DNA from: Massospora cicadina
Lineage: Eukaryota > Entomophthoromycota > Entomophthoromycetes > Entomophthorales > Entomophthoraceae
NCBI GenBank assembly: GCA_022478985.1
Contig: JAKSZP010005662.1
Coordinates: 20,260 to 84,259 of the forward strand
DNA length: 64,000 nucleotides
Direction of reading: 5' to 3'
Numbering within the stretch: the stretch's first letter is position 1; the number at the start of each line of letters is the position of its first letter. The notes under the pieces are model-generated. The model saw nothing but the letters and a program-made list of their open reading frames with translations. It was not told the DNA's origin and ran no database searches. A program made the translations under genes and the position numbers. Below are positions 1-11,980 of this stretch, one piece after another.

Positions 1-335
1 GAGATGTCCATACTCAACACAGAGGCAAAAGTGGATAGTGGATTGAGGTAGGGCTAGGGGATGGGGTGGTCTGGGTAGACTCGTGTGAGGTGGAGTGCTA
101 AGTCCCTTGGAGGGACATAGCAGCTGGATGTATTTGGCAGACTGGATGAACCAGTATGCACGCATTTACCTGATAGGCAGTAAACACTAGCGGGTGAAGC
201 ACTGCTGCCCCAATGTGGGGCAGCAGGTGGTGAATCTGAGGACATAAATTGGGAATTGATGTGTTGAGGTGGCAATAGAAGATGAACTGTTTTTTCAAAT
301 CGCTCAAAAGTGATGTCAAGTGGAAAGAAAAGGCC
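1..335 (-). mobile_element. LINE 5' end, ORF1 start (fragment)
   Basis: On the minus strand this is the start of a LINE of the same group as LINE-1, LINE-3 and LINE-5. The translated stretch with ACILVHPVCQ matches AFILVHPVPQ in the LINE-5 fragment near 52.4 kb. The repeated GCTGCCCCA/TGGGGCAGC motif at 206-228 recurs in LINE-1 (about 3843) and LINE-3 (about 34095). The 5' leader (CAAAAGTGATGTCAAGTGG on the plus strand) resembles the LINE-3 leader at 34199-34222. Stop codons and frameshifts break the frame. The window edge removes the rest, so it is unknown whether ORF2 follows. Confidence 0.6.
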
Positions 336-632
336 TTAATTTAACGCTAAATATATTAGAAAAAATCTTTTCTGTTGTATTCCTGTATATCTAAACTATA
401 TCTAGATTGTGCTTAATAATCACATTATCAAATTTTTCCCCTTAATTTTAAGATTATCTTTGTTTCTTAATAGCATTATAAGTATTGATACTGTATCCTT
501 AAATAAAGTACTTTTAGTTAGTTTATCTTATATATAATTTTATTAACTTTATAGTAATAGTTTATTTTAATGATCTAAAGTTTCTCAGACTCTATAAAAT
601 TCAAATCCCTGTAAGAAATAATTGTGCCTACA
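336..632 (+). repeat. LTR-like stretch G1 (partial)
   Basis: This A+T-rich stretch aligns by eye with 22270-22581: CGCTAAATATATTAG against CGCTAAAGATATTAAG at the left, and ATTGTGCCTACAGTGATTTC against ATCACGCCTTTAGTGATTCC at the right. Both are followed by the same TCATC(C)TGGC-like sequence, as expected of a 5' LTR with adjoining leader. The left part is cut by the LINE insertion at 1-335. The TG start is not visible, so the identity as an LTR is an inference. Confidence 0.4.
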
Positions 633-3120
633 GTGATTTCATCCTGGCAGCCTAACAATATGGCGCTTTCTGCCAGGACGTTTCTGAACTGCACTATGAG
701 GGCCTACCCTCAACTCTGGACAAAAAATATGCCATGCAAGTTATTCATATGGAAACACTGCTGATTAAACTGACCCTGATCTATTGATATAACTGCTTTG
801 GAATGGACAAGATACATTATCTGTGGAGAGTGCCTGTACAAAATGTCCTTAAAAGTATGGCCCAAAAGCCTTCATCCATCAAGGAATGCTCTGTCACCTT
901 AAGCAACTGCTCACCTTTTTAAATGCGCTTGAAGAATTCTAAAATGATGTTATTATGCAACAATGTCAGCATCATAGGGTGAAAAGATTTGCAAAAGTCA
1001 TATTTTATTACAAGGAGATGGTACTAGGCTTTAAGGAATTGTGGGACTTCAGAAAAAGTAATCAGGAAGAAGTGACTAAGAAAAATAATTGGCTTCTGCA
1101 AAAAAATTTTATCCATTAAGGAATTATGATTAAACGTCTCTCTACATTAAAGTGATACATATAGTAATTTTACAAGCTTCAGCATATCTTTTAGATAATA
1201 AGATTTCAAAATCCAGTGAGATATTGCCCACAGCGCACCAATTGAACCTTTTGACAATGACAAACCAAATAAATAAGCAAATATGGCTCCATCGAGGCTA
1301 CTTGCTCCTCAGACAGCAAAATCAAAACATCTGAATCAAAAAGCCACTGAACCCCATTTATTTCCTGTGATGAGTCTCCTTGCTGTTTATATAATTAGAA
1401 CAGTTGTTTAAATGCCTCTAAGCCCATTCTCTTCTCTGTGCCAAAGCTTTTTGCTGGGTTGATGCAAAATGGAAGCCTATGAACCAAATGCTTTTATGCT
1501 CAGAATGCTTACCTTTTGTTGTGGCAACAAAATTATGAATTATTGCTCTTATCAACTAAGTCTAGAGCCATAAAGACCAACTTTCACTCTTTTACAATTT
1601 TTTTCCCAACTTTTTTTATTGTTTATTTATGTAACTAATATCTTAAGTATCATTACTGGCAGTAAGGAGTCAAAACCCCACAGCCCATCTCTAATGTTTC
1701 AAGATGTTTTGAAGGGCTGCCACTTGACCGCCAACCCAATATTTAAGATGCGTTAATCCCTCCAGACAATTTGGACCAAACTTCTCAGAATGAATCATAT
1801 AGAACAGGGAACAGGCTGAATCAATGTATGACTATATAAACTTAACCAATGAGTGGCCCACGAAAAATGGGCCTAATATCAAAGTCCTAAAATCACAAGC
1901 TGCTTTAACCCAAGGAATTGAGAATTCAATCAAGAATTTTATAATCATTAGATTGATTCTAAAGCCAAACTTCCAAATCAAATACTTAAAAACTTAACTA
2001 ATAATCTAAATTTAAAGTTTATTCAAGTTTTACTTAAGGTGGGTTAACCTGGGGACAATACCACACTAATGAAGAATGAAGGGGATTCAAATTAGTAGGA
2101 AAGGAGGATAAAACCTGGAAAACCTCCATTCACAGTGTATGATATGCCAGGAACTTAATGGAGCGCCTTGCTATTTTCTATTTTGGTTTGAGGCATTGGT
2201 GCACAATGTAAAAAAGTCATAAATGTCTCCAACCCAAAGTCCATCTACTGGGATCAAATTCAGGAAACAGTGGTCATTGAGTCCATACTCTACCACTAGG
2301 GTATCCTCCTCCTTAACTAATAATCTATGTCACGAAATTAAGCTGAAAGCCATAACACCCAATTCATACCCAAATCACTTATTACTTAAAACAGAGCACA
2401 AAAATTCAATACTTTGCCTTTCAATCTGAATAAATGGCATTGCGCCACAATGTGGTGTGTCACTCCATTATAGAGAATCTTTTACTCTATCTGGCTTTAT
2501 CCAGTACATCTCCTGACCAGAACACATAGTTCTTTTTTGTTCAGTGCATTGTGCACATGCAACGACTCTTAATAAAGACAAGCCACAAACATCTGTCCTT
2601 ATCATCTGCTTAAAGTCATAGAGCTTGCCCACACTCATAGAACCATCACTGACGTGGACACCATATGCCAGCTGCTGACGCATCCCAACTGCTACAACTT
2701 TGTTTATTTTAGATCTACCTTGACAAGATCCTCTCCTTAAGCTCAACCTTGTCAAAGAAATTTACCCCTCAGATGTGGATGTAGCTGAGCACCTGTTTAG
2801 AGAATTAAAGCACCTGAGCTTGGGGTTTCAAAATTATGGTATTGCTACCTGCGCTATCCTGGAGGAGCATTCAAGCGGCGTCTGGTATCAAAGTTTTTAA
2901 TTATGTTGAACCAACTGCTTTTACAAATCATTTCTGTAACAAACTTCTGACTGATTTGATGCCTGACTGCCAACCTGAAGTACAAAAAAACCAACTCTAT
3001 GCATAATGGACAGATTTAATCCAAGTAACATAGGCTACCACATTGAACTAAAAACAAAAACTTTGGATGAATGATATTCTCAAGTTCACATTGATGGCCA
3101 AAGCTTCTAAAAAACTAATA
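633..3120. other. decayed interior of element G1, no intact gene
   Basis: About 2.5 kb with no open frame over 100 codons that reads like a protein. It follows the G1 LTR-like stretch and is interrupted at 3120 by element D, so it is probably the decayed gag region of an LTR element. A plus-strand stretch around 2760-2900 translates into a mildly protein-like run (DVAEHLFRELKHLSLGF) without a recognisable family. The element family is not identified. Confidence 0.35.
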
Positions 3121-3338
3121 TTTAAGGCGCGAGGATGCCCAAGTTGAATCTGGTTCCAGATGGCGGGTTCTGATCAGCAACCAGAGGTAATAAGCAACTG
3201 CTGTCATTGGGGCTCCATAACCTTCTATCCAACTAGGACTCAACTGTTTTAGTGGGGACGTGTTGGCCATGATGTGTTCCATGCTGTAGCAAATGCTCTC
3301 CAAAAATGGCAAAACCTTCAAATATTGGTAGAGGAAAA

Positions 3339-3586
3339 TTCTTTATTCAAAAAACAAAAAAAATAAAACAAAATAGGCCAGTACCCTCACAAATTAGGGC
3401 ACTTGCCTTTATATAGGGAAGGGGCATTATGGTTTGAGGTGTTGTTCTTTGGTTCTGCGTCTCTTAGATTGGCATTAGCTCTAGTTGTAAATTCCTGGGT
3501 TCACGCTTGAGAGGAAAGGGTCAGTTCAGGAGTTGGCGTGAGAACTGAGGTTTAATGAGGTGATGGGGAACGCCATGATTGGCTGT
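3339..3586 (-). promoter_or_regulatory. LTR D promoter and polyadenylation signals
   Basis: Read on the minus strand: a CCAAT-type box (AGCCAATCATGG, around 3573-3584), then a TATA box (CCTATATAAAGGC, around 3405-3417), then AATAAAG (about 3341-3347). This order and spacing fits U3-R-U5 of an LTR transcribed on the minus strand. The second LTR copy keeps the TATA region (18068-18078) and the ATTGGCT box (18235-18242). Function is inferred from motifs only. Confidence 0.5.
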
Positions 3587-3730
3587 CCCCCAACCTAACT
3601 TTCTTTAAATTTTTAAAAAGGTGCTTGAATTGAGGCGCACTCCATCTTTAGGTCAGGCGCTTGATCAAAAGCAAGTTTTAAAAATGATCAGAAAAGGATT
3701 ATAGGGAAATAATGAAAGGGAGGGTAAAAT

Positions 3731-5634
3731 CTTTTTTTCACTTTGATACCTAAATCGAAGCCAAATTCATATTTTTTAAAAAAATACAAAAAACACCTAC
3801 TTGATAGAGCCAAAACTTACTAATGTCAATGCAATTGACGCCTGCTGCCCCAGCTTGGGGTGGTGGTGCACCACCATCTGGCATCTTTTAGACGCCGCTG
3901 AAGCGCACCCTGGCTGGCTCTGCTAGCGCTTCCAACGCTACTGGGCGTTATGTCCCCTCTCAGGACTTGGCCCACCACCTTGCCAGCTCTCAGGCGGTGC
4001 TCTGGAGCCCTTTGGTGCTCCCACGGAGCAATTTGTGTTTCAGCCTCTGGGTCAAATATGGGAATCTCTTCCCATATGCAAGTGAGGCTATCATTGAGAT
4101 AGCCATGGCAGTTTTCAAACCTGCTGGCTATATTGACTTCTGCCCCTTTAAGGGGTACTTCAACCTCAGCTTCTGCTCTGAAGCTGATGCAGCAGCAGCC
4201 AAGCTGCAATTAATTTTTAGAAATTTCCTTTGCCCACCATTCGCACCTGGCTCTCAGATGAGGCCACTTTAATGTCCAGTTCGCCAAGTTGCCCTCTTTC
4301 CTTTCCCCCAAATGCCTTTGCCATGAGCTCATGGAGGTTTTGGCTGTTTACGGCACAGACCCCATGTTGCAGTTTGTGGTTCCCAATGAGGTGGATCAGG
4401 TGGCAGGGCCTCGCATCTTTGCAATGATCTGCTCATTTCATCATGACTCTCACCTTGTGATTCCCCCCACACCGTGATCAGATCCACCCCTGATCACCCA
4501 TTCTGGGTGTGCATCGAAAACAGCTGCACCATTTTCCCCTTGTGCTTCAAGCTTGACCACTCAAAGTGCAAGTGCCCCATGGTTGCCACTTCCACTGCAT
4601 CTGCCGCTCAGGGCTCAGGTGCCACCCTATCAGCTGCCTCACACCAATTTTTTGAATGGGGCTCAATCCTCCCGCCCCCAACGTTGAGGAATTCTGGCAC
4701 TGCTTCCAAAGCGGTGGCCAATCAAAATTTAAGAAAATTTAAACTTTTTGAAAATTTGACCAGATTATGGAATCCTAAGTCGATGGCTGAATCTGTTTCA
4801 GCTGAGCTGCCATGGTCAACAGCATGTCCAATCAGCTCTAGCCCCAGCACAATTCCTGTGGCTGGCCCAACACTTGCCAAATCCAATCCATTTGAGGCTC
4901 TTGAATGGATTGATGAGGACTAATGGCTATACCACGTGAAACCTGACTTTGCTTTGGAGGAGTTCTTTGTTGACCCTCCCAAATCACATTCCTGCCGTTT
5001 TTGTCCAAAAAATGGGTTTCCCATTTATATAAAAATATTAACAAAATGGCAGTTGCGGCTGCAGCTGCCCCAGCCAACACCCTCTTACGCCAGCAACTCC
5101 ATGGGGCAATAGAGCCCCTTGTTGAGGGTATTCCTATCCCCAATCTTCCCCATGATTTTGAGGAAGATGCGAAGTATTAAATTGAGGAGCTTGCTTTCAG
5201 TGCAAGCTGTGCTTGCATCGATGCAGTAAAAACTTCTTTTTTTGACCCCAATTATCCCAAAACCCACCGGCACATCAAGTCATTTACTTGCATGCCAGCT
5301 CTCATCACTTTTTCTGAGCATCAACTTGCTCAATGCGTAGAGGCAATGTACATCGCCAACCTCATTAATAAAGAAACCCCCAACTATACCTCCTTACACC
5401 CCATGTCGCTGATGCTCCCACCCCAATGCTGTCCGCCATGGTCCGCCAGCTAAAGCGGGCACTGGACAAAAGCTTCCCCAAAGCCTCCTCGCCATCTGAT
5501 ATGGCTTCCTAGGCTGATAACCTAGGGATATATTAGGATTTTTTAATTTATATTAATCCCTTTGTTTGGCCCATTTGCAAATAAAGATGCGTGGTGGCTC
5601 CCCCTTTTGGGTTGGGCCCCACTATTACTAAAAA
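3731..5634 (+). mobile_element. LINE-1: ORF1-only LINE inserted in LTR D
   Basis: Bounded by a long target-site duplication: AATGAAAGGGAGGGTAAAAT at 3711-3730 and AATGAAAGGAAGGTAAAAT at 5635-5653. The 3' end is GGGCCCCACTATTACTAAAA followed by more A. At 1.9 kb it has room only for ORF1 and no trace of endonuclease or RT, as with LINE-3, which has the same length and content. It is either an internally deleted copy or a genuine half-LINE. The same insertion point in the other D LTR is taken by LINE-2. Confidence 0.75.
3826..5512 (+). pseudogene. LINE-1 ORF1 (RNA-binding protein), broken
   Basis: Several overlapping plus-strand frames together form one ORF1. The conserved core lies at 3967-4272 (LFPYASEAIIEIAMAVF, then PFKGYFNLSFCSEADA), matching LINE-3 and LINE-5. 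A cysteine/histidine cluster (PLCFKLDHSKCKCP, about 4535-4580) looks like a zinc knuckle. Then come QFFEWGSILPPP (about 4647-4680), also present in LINE-3 as YFEWGTILPP, and a C-terminal frame from ATG 5046 with an in-frame stop at 5178-5180 and a frameshift before LKRALDKSFPKA, ending at 5510-5512. LINE ORF1 proteins coat the element RNA. This one is dead by at least two frameshifts and a stop. Confidence 0.6.
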
Positions 5635-5975
5635 AATGAAAGGAAGGTAAAATTGGGTCAGAATTTTTAACTTTTTTAGCAAAATCACATTATCTTCTTG
5701 TGAGCATTGTAAAACCGTCAGAAATTTTAAATTTTAAATTTTGGAAAAACAGGTGACAGTGTTTGAAGACTTATTTGGAGTACTTCTAATGTCTTGGTAA
5801 TGCTGAGAGATTTCTTTACATAGGAGCTTAATATTGTCAACATACTGATTACTAGGCAGTGGGGGATTGGAGTGGGAGAAAATATAGGATATTTCAGAAA
5901 ATAAAATTGACCTTTTCTACATGAAAAGGGGTAGTAGGCACCACCTGGCTTATTGTTTTTTATGGAAGCCTTACA

Positions 5976-6598
5976 TTCCCCTTTCCTTTTTTGCCAACTT
6001 CTGATAAGGTTGGACTATTGTGACTCCATCCCCACAGGGAAAGTTCGTCATTGGTGGGATAAGGTGGGGCATGATCCTGAGACATTAGAAAGGGGATCAG
6101 AAGAGACAACTACCTTTTGACAAGAATAGGTTACCCTATACTGAAAACAGGGGTTAAACTGGGGGAGTCTGCGCAGGCTCTGGACACTTTGAGCTGGGAA
6201 GGAAACATCATGTGGAGATTGAAAATTGAAATACCTATCATTAGGTGAGATACATAAGCACCTGGCAAGATCTCTATATGGGAGTACAATGCGTATCATG
6301 AGTGACAGGAATACAGTTGTCCGCTGTAAAAACTAGTGCCTTTTAATTCAAAACTAATTGAATGCCTGAAAGCAACTATGGTTGATGACATGGAACCAGG
6401 TAATGCCTTATCTTGATACTGGAACTGACACATGGCGAGCATCATATCATAAACAGTGGCCGTAGGAACCATATGGGAAGGTGATCCAACCAAGTGACAA
6501 ACACACACAATTAGAAAGGGATACCAGGGACAGGAGGGGCGACGAGGGGAGTTCCACGCTGCACTACAAAAAATTTTGTAAATTTTACTGGCTGATTA
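5976..6598 (-). other. interior of element D with polypurine tract
   Basis: The unique region between the two D LTRs. The polypurine tract occupies about 5976-5993 (plus strand TTCCCCTTTCCTTTTTT) next to the left LTR, where second-strand priming would occur for a minus-strand element. On the minus strand two short frames abut at 6296-6299 through an overlapping stop and ATG (6508 to 6296, 70 codons; 6299 to 6048, 83 codons). Neither resembles gag or any family I know, and they may be chance. No TGG-starting primer-binding site is visible beside 6598. Confidence 0.5.
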
Positions 6599-6645
6599 TG
6601 TAAGGCGTGGTGGTGCCCAAGTCTACTCTGGTTCCAAACTGATAG

Positions 6646-7194
6646 AGTTGGGTTTGATATGACTTACGATAACATGAATGGGGATCAAAGAGTGTATACT
6701 TCGCTATCTAATTCAGGTAGTGATATTGTGGTGGAACCTACCAAAAATGCTAAGTATTCTGAATCCCAAAATGAGCCAACAAAGGCTTAAACCTCTCCTG
6801 ATCCTCCAAGGTAATTTCATAGGATCTTACCATTAAGAGATCCCCTGTGTCTGCTGAACCAAACAGGACCAAAAGGGCTCCAACGAATCCTTTTCATTCC
6901 ACTAAATCCCTCCAGAAATCTCTACATTACCTGTGACCCCAAACCTCAACCACATCCTATAAGTAACCTAAAATCTGAAAATAAAAGTATCTCTATTCGT
7001 TCAATTTTCATCTTAGTTTATTCTAGTGATTATCCTGTCATTTTAGTAGTGACTCGCTTTGACCTAGCAAAGCTACCAGTGATTTTTCCCTAGAGACTCA
7101 ATAGTCTTCTAGGTAATTGCGCTGGGCTATCAGCAACTAATAATTATATAGAGTTCAAAGGACTTGGCCTTCAAAAATAAACAATAACTCAACA
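6646..7194 (+). repeat. 5' LTR of gypsy C
   Basis: 549 bp, beginning AGTTGGG (TG start mutated to AG) and ending CTCAACA. It pairs with the 543-bp LTR at 17218-17760, which keeps TGTTGGG. Confidence 0.75.
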
Positions 7195-7216
7195 CTGGTG
7201 CTCCCTGCCAGGACCC
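7195..7216 (+). promoter_or_regulatory. primer-binding site of gypsy C
   Basis: One base after the LTR end CA lies TGGTGCTCCCTGCCAGGACC. The TGG start complements a tRNA 3' CCA end. It resembles in layout the sites of gypsy A and B (TGGTTCTCACTACAGGG), so related elements may use different but similar tRNA primers. Confidence 0.6.
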
Positions 7217-7231
7217 TTCCAAGGGTACCTA

Positions 7232-8400
7232 GTGAAGACATATCTTCACAAAGTTCAGCCTAGCATGTTTACCCCTACTACCATGGAGGAGAAAATGTGT
7301 TTGCCTACTGAACCATCTGCTGATGAAAATTATGACACTTGGCTCAGTGCCCTCAAGAAGCAGCTGCAAAAAGTGGCTTGTGGGGCATGGATGCATATTA
7401 AAGGAAAGACCTTGATGAAGACTTGACCCTGATCTCCCTGAATAGGCAAGTCGTTTAGCTAACCGCCAAAGTGGCGAGTCAAGTCACTAAGATTGAGAGC
7501 CTCAGCCGCCTTCTAGGTACCAAAGTTCCCCTTGATCACGTTAATATGTGCTATATCAACTTCAGGATGACATGGACGAATTACACCATCAAGTTGGAGA
7601 GGCTATTCCTCCACTAAATTATGCACCTCAGTTAGCTGAGTCTGGACGGACCCATCTTTCTGCTATCCATGTCCTCCCTGTATCCATTTGTTTTCTTTAA
7701 ACCCTTTTTCAAAGAAAAGTATGTGCCTGGAGGTGAAACTATTCGTCATATTTTTATGGTCATTAAAATGCAATGGAAGGCACTAACAATCGCCAGAAAT
7801 GTCAGAATAGACAGACCTGTCTGGATAGCAAAGCTCAGGAGATCATGATACCTTACTTCAAAGAATGTGCAACCTGGACGGAGATAGAAAACACCTCCTC
7901 AAAGAAAATGGCAGCAATCTGTTCTTGTCCAACTGCAAACAGGCGTTCATGAGTATCTGCCTTAAGCATGACGAAACCAACACTGAGTTCACTGAGCTTT
8001 TCTATCAGGAAGCTCAGGCCCTTGCCTTCTGTTATTGGGTCAGCCTGGATAAAGCCACCACTGATGTTCCATCCATGCTCCAGCATAACTCAAATCTTGT
8101 ACTATATTCCATATTGAAAAGAAGTTTTACATGTTCATACTCAACATCAAGAAATCCTTCATGGAGTTGCCAGAGCGCAAAATGTGCCTAGTACCTAGCA
8201 AGGGGAGTCAGGCCCCATTCATGCTGTGGGACAACCCCAGAGATCTAAACCCCACTGTAATCCTTGCGCCTACTATGGAAATTACGGGCACCCAGAAGCC
8301 AAATTATGGAAGAAACATGCTGAGGAGGAGGGAAAAGTTGTATCAGCTTAAGGCGCAAGGCACCCTTTGCTGACAATATCGCGCCTCAGGTCCCAGTCAC
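7232..8400 (+). pseudogene. gag: gypsy C gag (broken)
   Basis: Frames at 7232-7426, 7865-8191 and 8131-8373 are pieces of one gag. FTELFYQEAQAL (about 7990-8025) corresponds to FADCFYQESQIL in gypsy A gag, a gypsy-type capsid motif. A CCHC-like knuckle is read in another frame at about 8251-8310 (CNPCAYYGNYGHPEAKLWKK), with altered spacing and the last cysteine lost. Gag would form the capsid and package the RNA. It cannot be made intact here. Confidence 0.6.
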
Positions 8401-8504
8401 TATTATTTCCCCTGTTAAATGTTGTGTTCTATCCCTAACAGATGAGGTGGATGTCACTGACTAAAAAATCCAAATAAGAATTCAAGCCCTCTTATGCTGC
8501 CCCT

Positions 8505-8845
8505 TTGATATCACTTTCACTAAGGAGTTCTATATTTTCAATCCCTCACTTTGGCACAGAAACTATGCATGTTGAAATAGATGTCCACAGGGGGAAAATC
8601 CTAGCCATAGTCAATACAAGGTCGCCAATTAATGTCATCTCCTCACACTTAGAGAAAAAAATAAAAGTTGCGCCTGATCAAAACTACACCCTGGATTATG
8701 GAATGTCAGGCCTCAGCAGACTTGCTCCCTGGGTGCTTACTCCACTCTACTGCTTCAATTTGTATCCTTGGTGGTGATGGCACCAGCAGTTGTATTGGAG
8801 AATGACAGGTACAACCTTCTCATTGGCACCCCAATTCCTTAATGA
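8505..8845 (+). pseudogene. gypsy C aspartic protease (decayed)
   Basis: The frame 8505-8777 contains ILAIVNTRSPINVISSHL, matching the retropepsin active-site strand but with the catalytic Asp and the Gly of DTG changed (NTR). After a frameshift the end reads YNLLIGTPIP, the typical second conserved strand. Retropepsins process Gag-Pol. Loss of the catalytic Asp makes this one inactive. Confidence 0.65.
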
Positions 8846-9652
8846 ATTTGATAATAAAATTAGTCATAAGGATTTGGATTTCTCTATCCTAGGGTATTAC
8901 ATACCACTATTAGATAAAGCTGCTCCTAAACAAAAAGGTTAAATAAAACTCAGAAGGTGCTTAGTGAAACACCCAGACTTCGCCAAGTAGATAGAATACC
9001 AAGTTAATGTTCTGAAAACCAAACTGCATCCACTCAGCGCTGACGCTTATGAGGGGATGGTCATTGTTATAATTTTGGCAATATGCTTAATATTTATCAT
9101 AAGGGTTGCACAGGGTTGAGACCACTGAGCAACATATGAATGATATGGAGATCGTTGGTCCAAGAACTATACATACTAGATTTATTATGATATGAAGCAA
9201 TAGATTTGCCCACACTACTTTAATTCATTTGTTATAACTAGCAGATTCTTTCTGCTCACAATTCCCTCTTCTTCCTACTATCCGCTATCCTCTTTCTTCC
9301 CTAAAAGACCTCTTGCTCTTGTCTTCACATATTGCTTATATCTTTGTCACTTTGGTCAGCTTTGACCTTTTGCTTAGCTATTAACTGTCTGCCAGAACTC
9401 GTCTGGTTCTGCTTCACCATTGAGGCTCCGGCAGAATTCACTCTAATTTGTCAAACTAATATCACCTCAATCATATCATTTTAGATTGACATAATTGACT
9501 ACTCAAATCTCAAAGCTTTTTTCATAAATTTAAATAAAATCCTCCAAACTAAATATAGCTTATTGGCCAGTCATACCAATTTATCAACAGTCATATACTC
9601 CAACAATTATGTCATTATCCCTCCCAAAATCACAAATATTAGTGGACACAGG
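8846..9652. other. decayed gypsy C segment before the gypsy A insertion
   Basis: Expected to hold the protease-RT linker. No clear frame. 9240-9470 is pyrimidine-rich (TTCCCTCTTCTTCCTACTAT) and unlike the neighbours, perhaps a further unrecognised insertion. ACAGG at 9648-9652 is the left target duplication of gypsy A. Confidence 0.35.
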
Positions 9653-10601
9653 TGTTAAAATCTTGGGCTTTGTAGCTCGCTTTTAGCCCTGGATTTCAAC
9701 TGCACAGATTTGTGGATCCTGGAATTGATTATTTGAAAGAGATTGATAGACTGGGGCAATAATAGTATGAAGACTATTATTATGGTTGATTGCTCAAAAG
9801 CCACGTTGAGAGTAAAGTCCAACGCTAAACAGGTGCTTCTTCCTCTTGAAGATATTCTGGTAGGGAACACTTTCCTTATTCCCTTTTCGCAGAGCCAAGT
9901 GGAGATTTTGATATTGCTAATCTTAAAGAATTCTGATCCTTGCACTCTTCTCTTAAGAGTAATGCTTATAACAACCAATGTTTTAACAAATAAGCTAATA
10001 TAAATTTTTAATCTGCTTTTATTAGGGAATTATTTGGGGTTTTTATATTTAGAATCAGCACACAACTTTTCAGCTGTCCAATGAGAATATTTGTGCTCCT
10101 ATACTGTTTTGACCCTTAGTGCTACGCACCAAATCTCGTTGGGTACTGTTGCCTTGGGTTTTTAGGCAGCGTAATCCTCAGCTTTTGGTGGACCAAACAA
10201 TTGGTATTAGGTACACAAAACCAATTGTTTTATCTGATGACGAATCCACTCTTCCTCCAGCATTTGAACATTTTGGTAGTTTCCAATGACTTCAATCTGT
10301 TCCACTCTGAGCAATTTCCTATAATTAAGATATTGGGGATTATCCCAATATTGAATTATTGCTCAAATATCATTAGTGATGATTCCTGACAAAATTATCA
10401 TCTGTCAGCAGCCTCAAATATCATTGGGGATGATGCCTGACAATAATTCATAGTTGGTGACTTCTAATATCATCATGGATTCCACCTGTTGATATTTTTA
10501 TCAGTCAGCCACTATTACTGACCCTCTACGATTATAAACTAATCATCAAATCTCATATTCTGTCAAAGGGTTGGACTATGTGGTCATCTGCAATTCTGAC
10601 A
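9653..10601 (-). repeat. 3' LTR of gypsy A
   Basis: On the plus strand it begins TGTTAAAATC and ends TTCTGACA. It matches 13340-14285 nearly base for base. A polypurine tract follows at 10602-10618. Confidence 0.85.
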
Positions 10602-10868
10602 CATCCCCCTTCTTGACCAGATATCCAATGGAAGATAGAACCATTGGGAATGGAAGCCGCCTCAGCTTGAGCTCATATTTGGTTTGTCATATTTCTATGT
10701 CCTCAGCGTAGCCCAGCTCTGTCCGCACTCAACGCCCATATGCTCTGGCCAGTATGATGACTTCAGATCCATGATTGCTACCCGTTGCCACCTCTTCTCA
10801 AGTGCAGTTTCTGCAACATTATGCCGCGCCAGTCCCATCTTCACATCAGTTGTGAGAGATCAACTAGT

Positions 10869-11019
10869 CCACCTGTACAAACCCCAGGATGGGTTGTTGG
10901 CACTCTTGCCACCTGGTCAAACCCCAGGATGGGTCGTTGACACTCTTGCCACCTGGTCAAACCCCAGGACAGGTCTTGTTGGCACTCTTGCCACCTGTAA
11001 AAACCCCAGGATGGGTCTC
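10869..11019. repeat. 40-bp minisatellite inside gypsy A
   Basis: Three full units and a partial one of CCACCTGGTCAAACCCCAGG plus a GATGGGT(N)GTTGRCACTCTTG-type half start at 10869, 10909, 10949 and 10991, spaced 40, 40 and 42 bp. The array lies in the 3' non-coding part of the element (minus orientation), between the polypurine tract and the integrase remnant. The plus-strand frame 10684-11130 stays open through it but looks like chance. Confidence 0.85.
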
Positions 11020-11384
11020 AACATCTCATTGATAGGGACTATTCTGGCAGACCTAGTTTCAGACCTTTCTGATCCTGCTGACACTTGGGACTCATACCCA
11101 TTAATTTATCCCATCCTCCACGCTTGGTAGGTGGGAATTTCTCTATATGCTTCACTGCTCAAATTAAAATTGTTTTTAATATTTTTTACTTTTTTATTAT
11201 TTTTATTTTTTCCTTTTTTTATATTTAAATATTTTTTCTTGAGCTCAATACTTTAAGTATTTTTGTGGACCTATTGCCTATTTGACCATCTTCAATATTC
11301 AATTGTATAGGCATCATTTGCCAACTAGATATTTTAAACGGCCCCATCCATAAGCATCCAACTCGTTTTTTTTAAATTTTCATT

Positions 11385-11580
11385 GTTGTTTTAAATGCCC
11401 AAAAATTGTAATTCAATCAGGATATTGGCCAGTCAGGATAGGTAATGTTCGGCACTCATCCCTGAAGCTGGCTCTACTGCTGAATACAATATTGGTGGTA
11501 ATGTGGCTTTCTGCCCATACAACAGTTCAAATGGCGTTTTCTCAATCCAAAATTCGTCAGGATCTGATCCTACTTCTTGT
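11385..11580 (-). pseudogene. gypsy A integrase C-terminal remnant
   Basis: The minus-strand translation contains KTPFELLYGQKATLPPILYS and PASGMSAEHYL, matching MPIKLLYGRKAALLPVLYS and LRMSAKKYL of gypsy B near 56.2 kb. This is the Y-G segment near the end of gypsy integrase cores. Nothing of the DDE catalytic part is seen upstream, where gag follows directly. Confidence 0.6.
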
Positions 11581-11980
11581 CAATGGATAAGTTTTTCTCT
11601 ATCCCAATTTGTCTATGTTGGATACTATTTCTTGGCTTTAATTGCCAATTCAAACATTTTGTTTTAAATCTGCTGATAGATTTTTAAATGATCCACTATT
11701 TGCATAGATTAATTTGGTAACATTTTTCTTTGCTAAAGTCATCTGGATCAAATACTATTTTTGGTATTTCTAACGTTTTGCTCATTAAATGACGAATTTA
11801 AGCTCAACTTACTTCATCTGCTATTCTCTGGATTAATCGCCTCAAATCCTGACCTCATCTAATGTCTTGGGACTTCTCATAGTGGACCCAGTTACAATCC
11901 AAGCTAGTCCTTCCAACAGCTTTATTCCATGTAGATATCTAGGGGAACTAATTCACTTGCAGTTTTAAATAGTTCTGCAT

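Larger units (their letters stand above)
3121..5975 (-). repeat. LTR of element D, copy 1 (split by LINE-1)
   Basis: LTR sequence lies at 3121-3730 and 5635-5975. It matches copy 2 (6599-6645, 17761-18388 and 21134-21466) throughout, for example ATCAGCAACCAGAGGTAATA near 3174 against ATCAGCCACCAGAGAAACCA near 17772. Its first base pair is mutated (TTTAAGG instead of TGTAAGG). In its own orientation it carries a CCAAT box, a TATA box and a polyadenylation signal in the usual U3-R-U5 order. LINE-1 is inserted at 3731. Confidence 0.7.

Noticed and set aside
10684..11130. 148-codon plus-strand frame over the gypsy A minisatellite
   Set aside because: Its length comes from the 40-bp repeat and it is antisense to the element. 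No known protein pattern.
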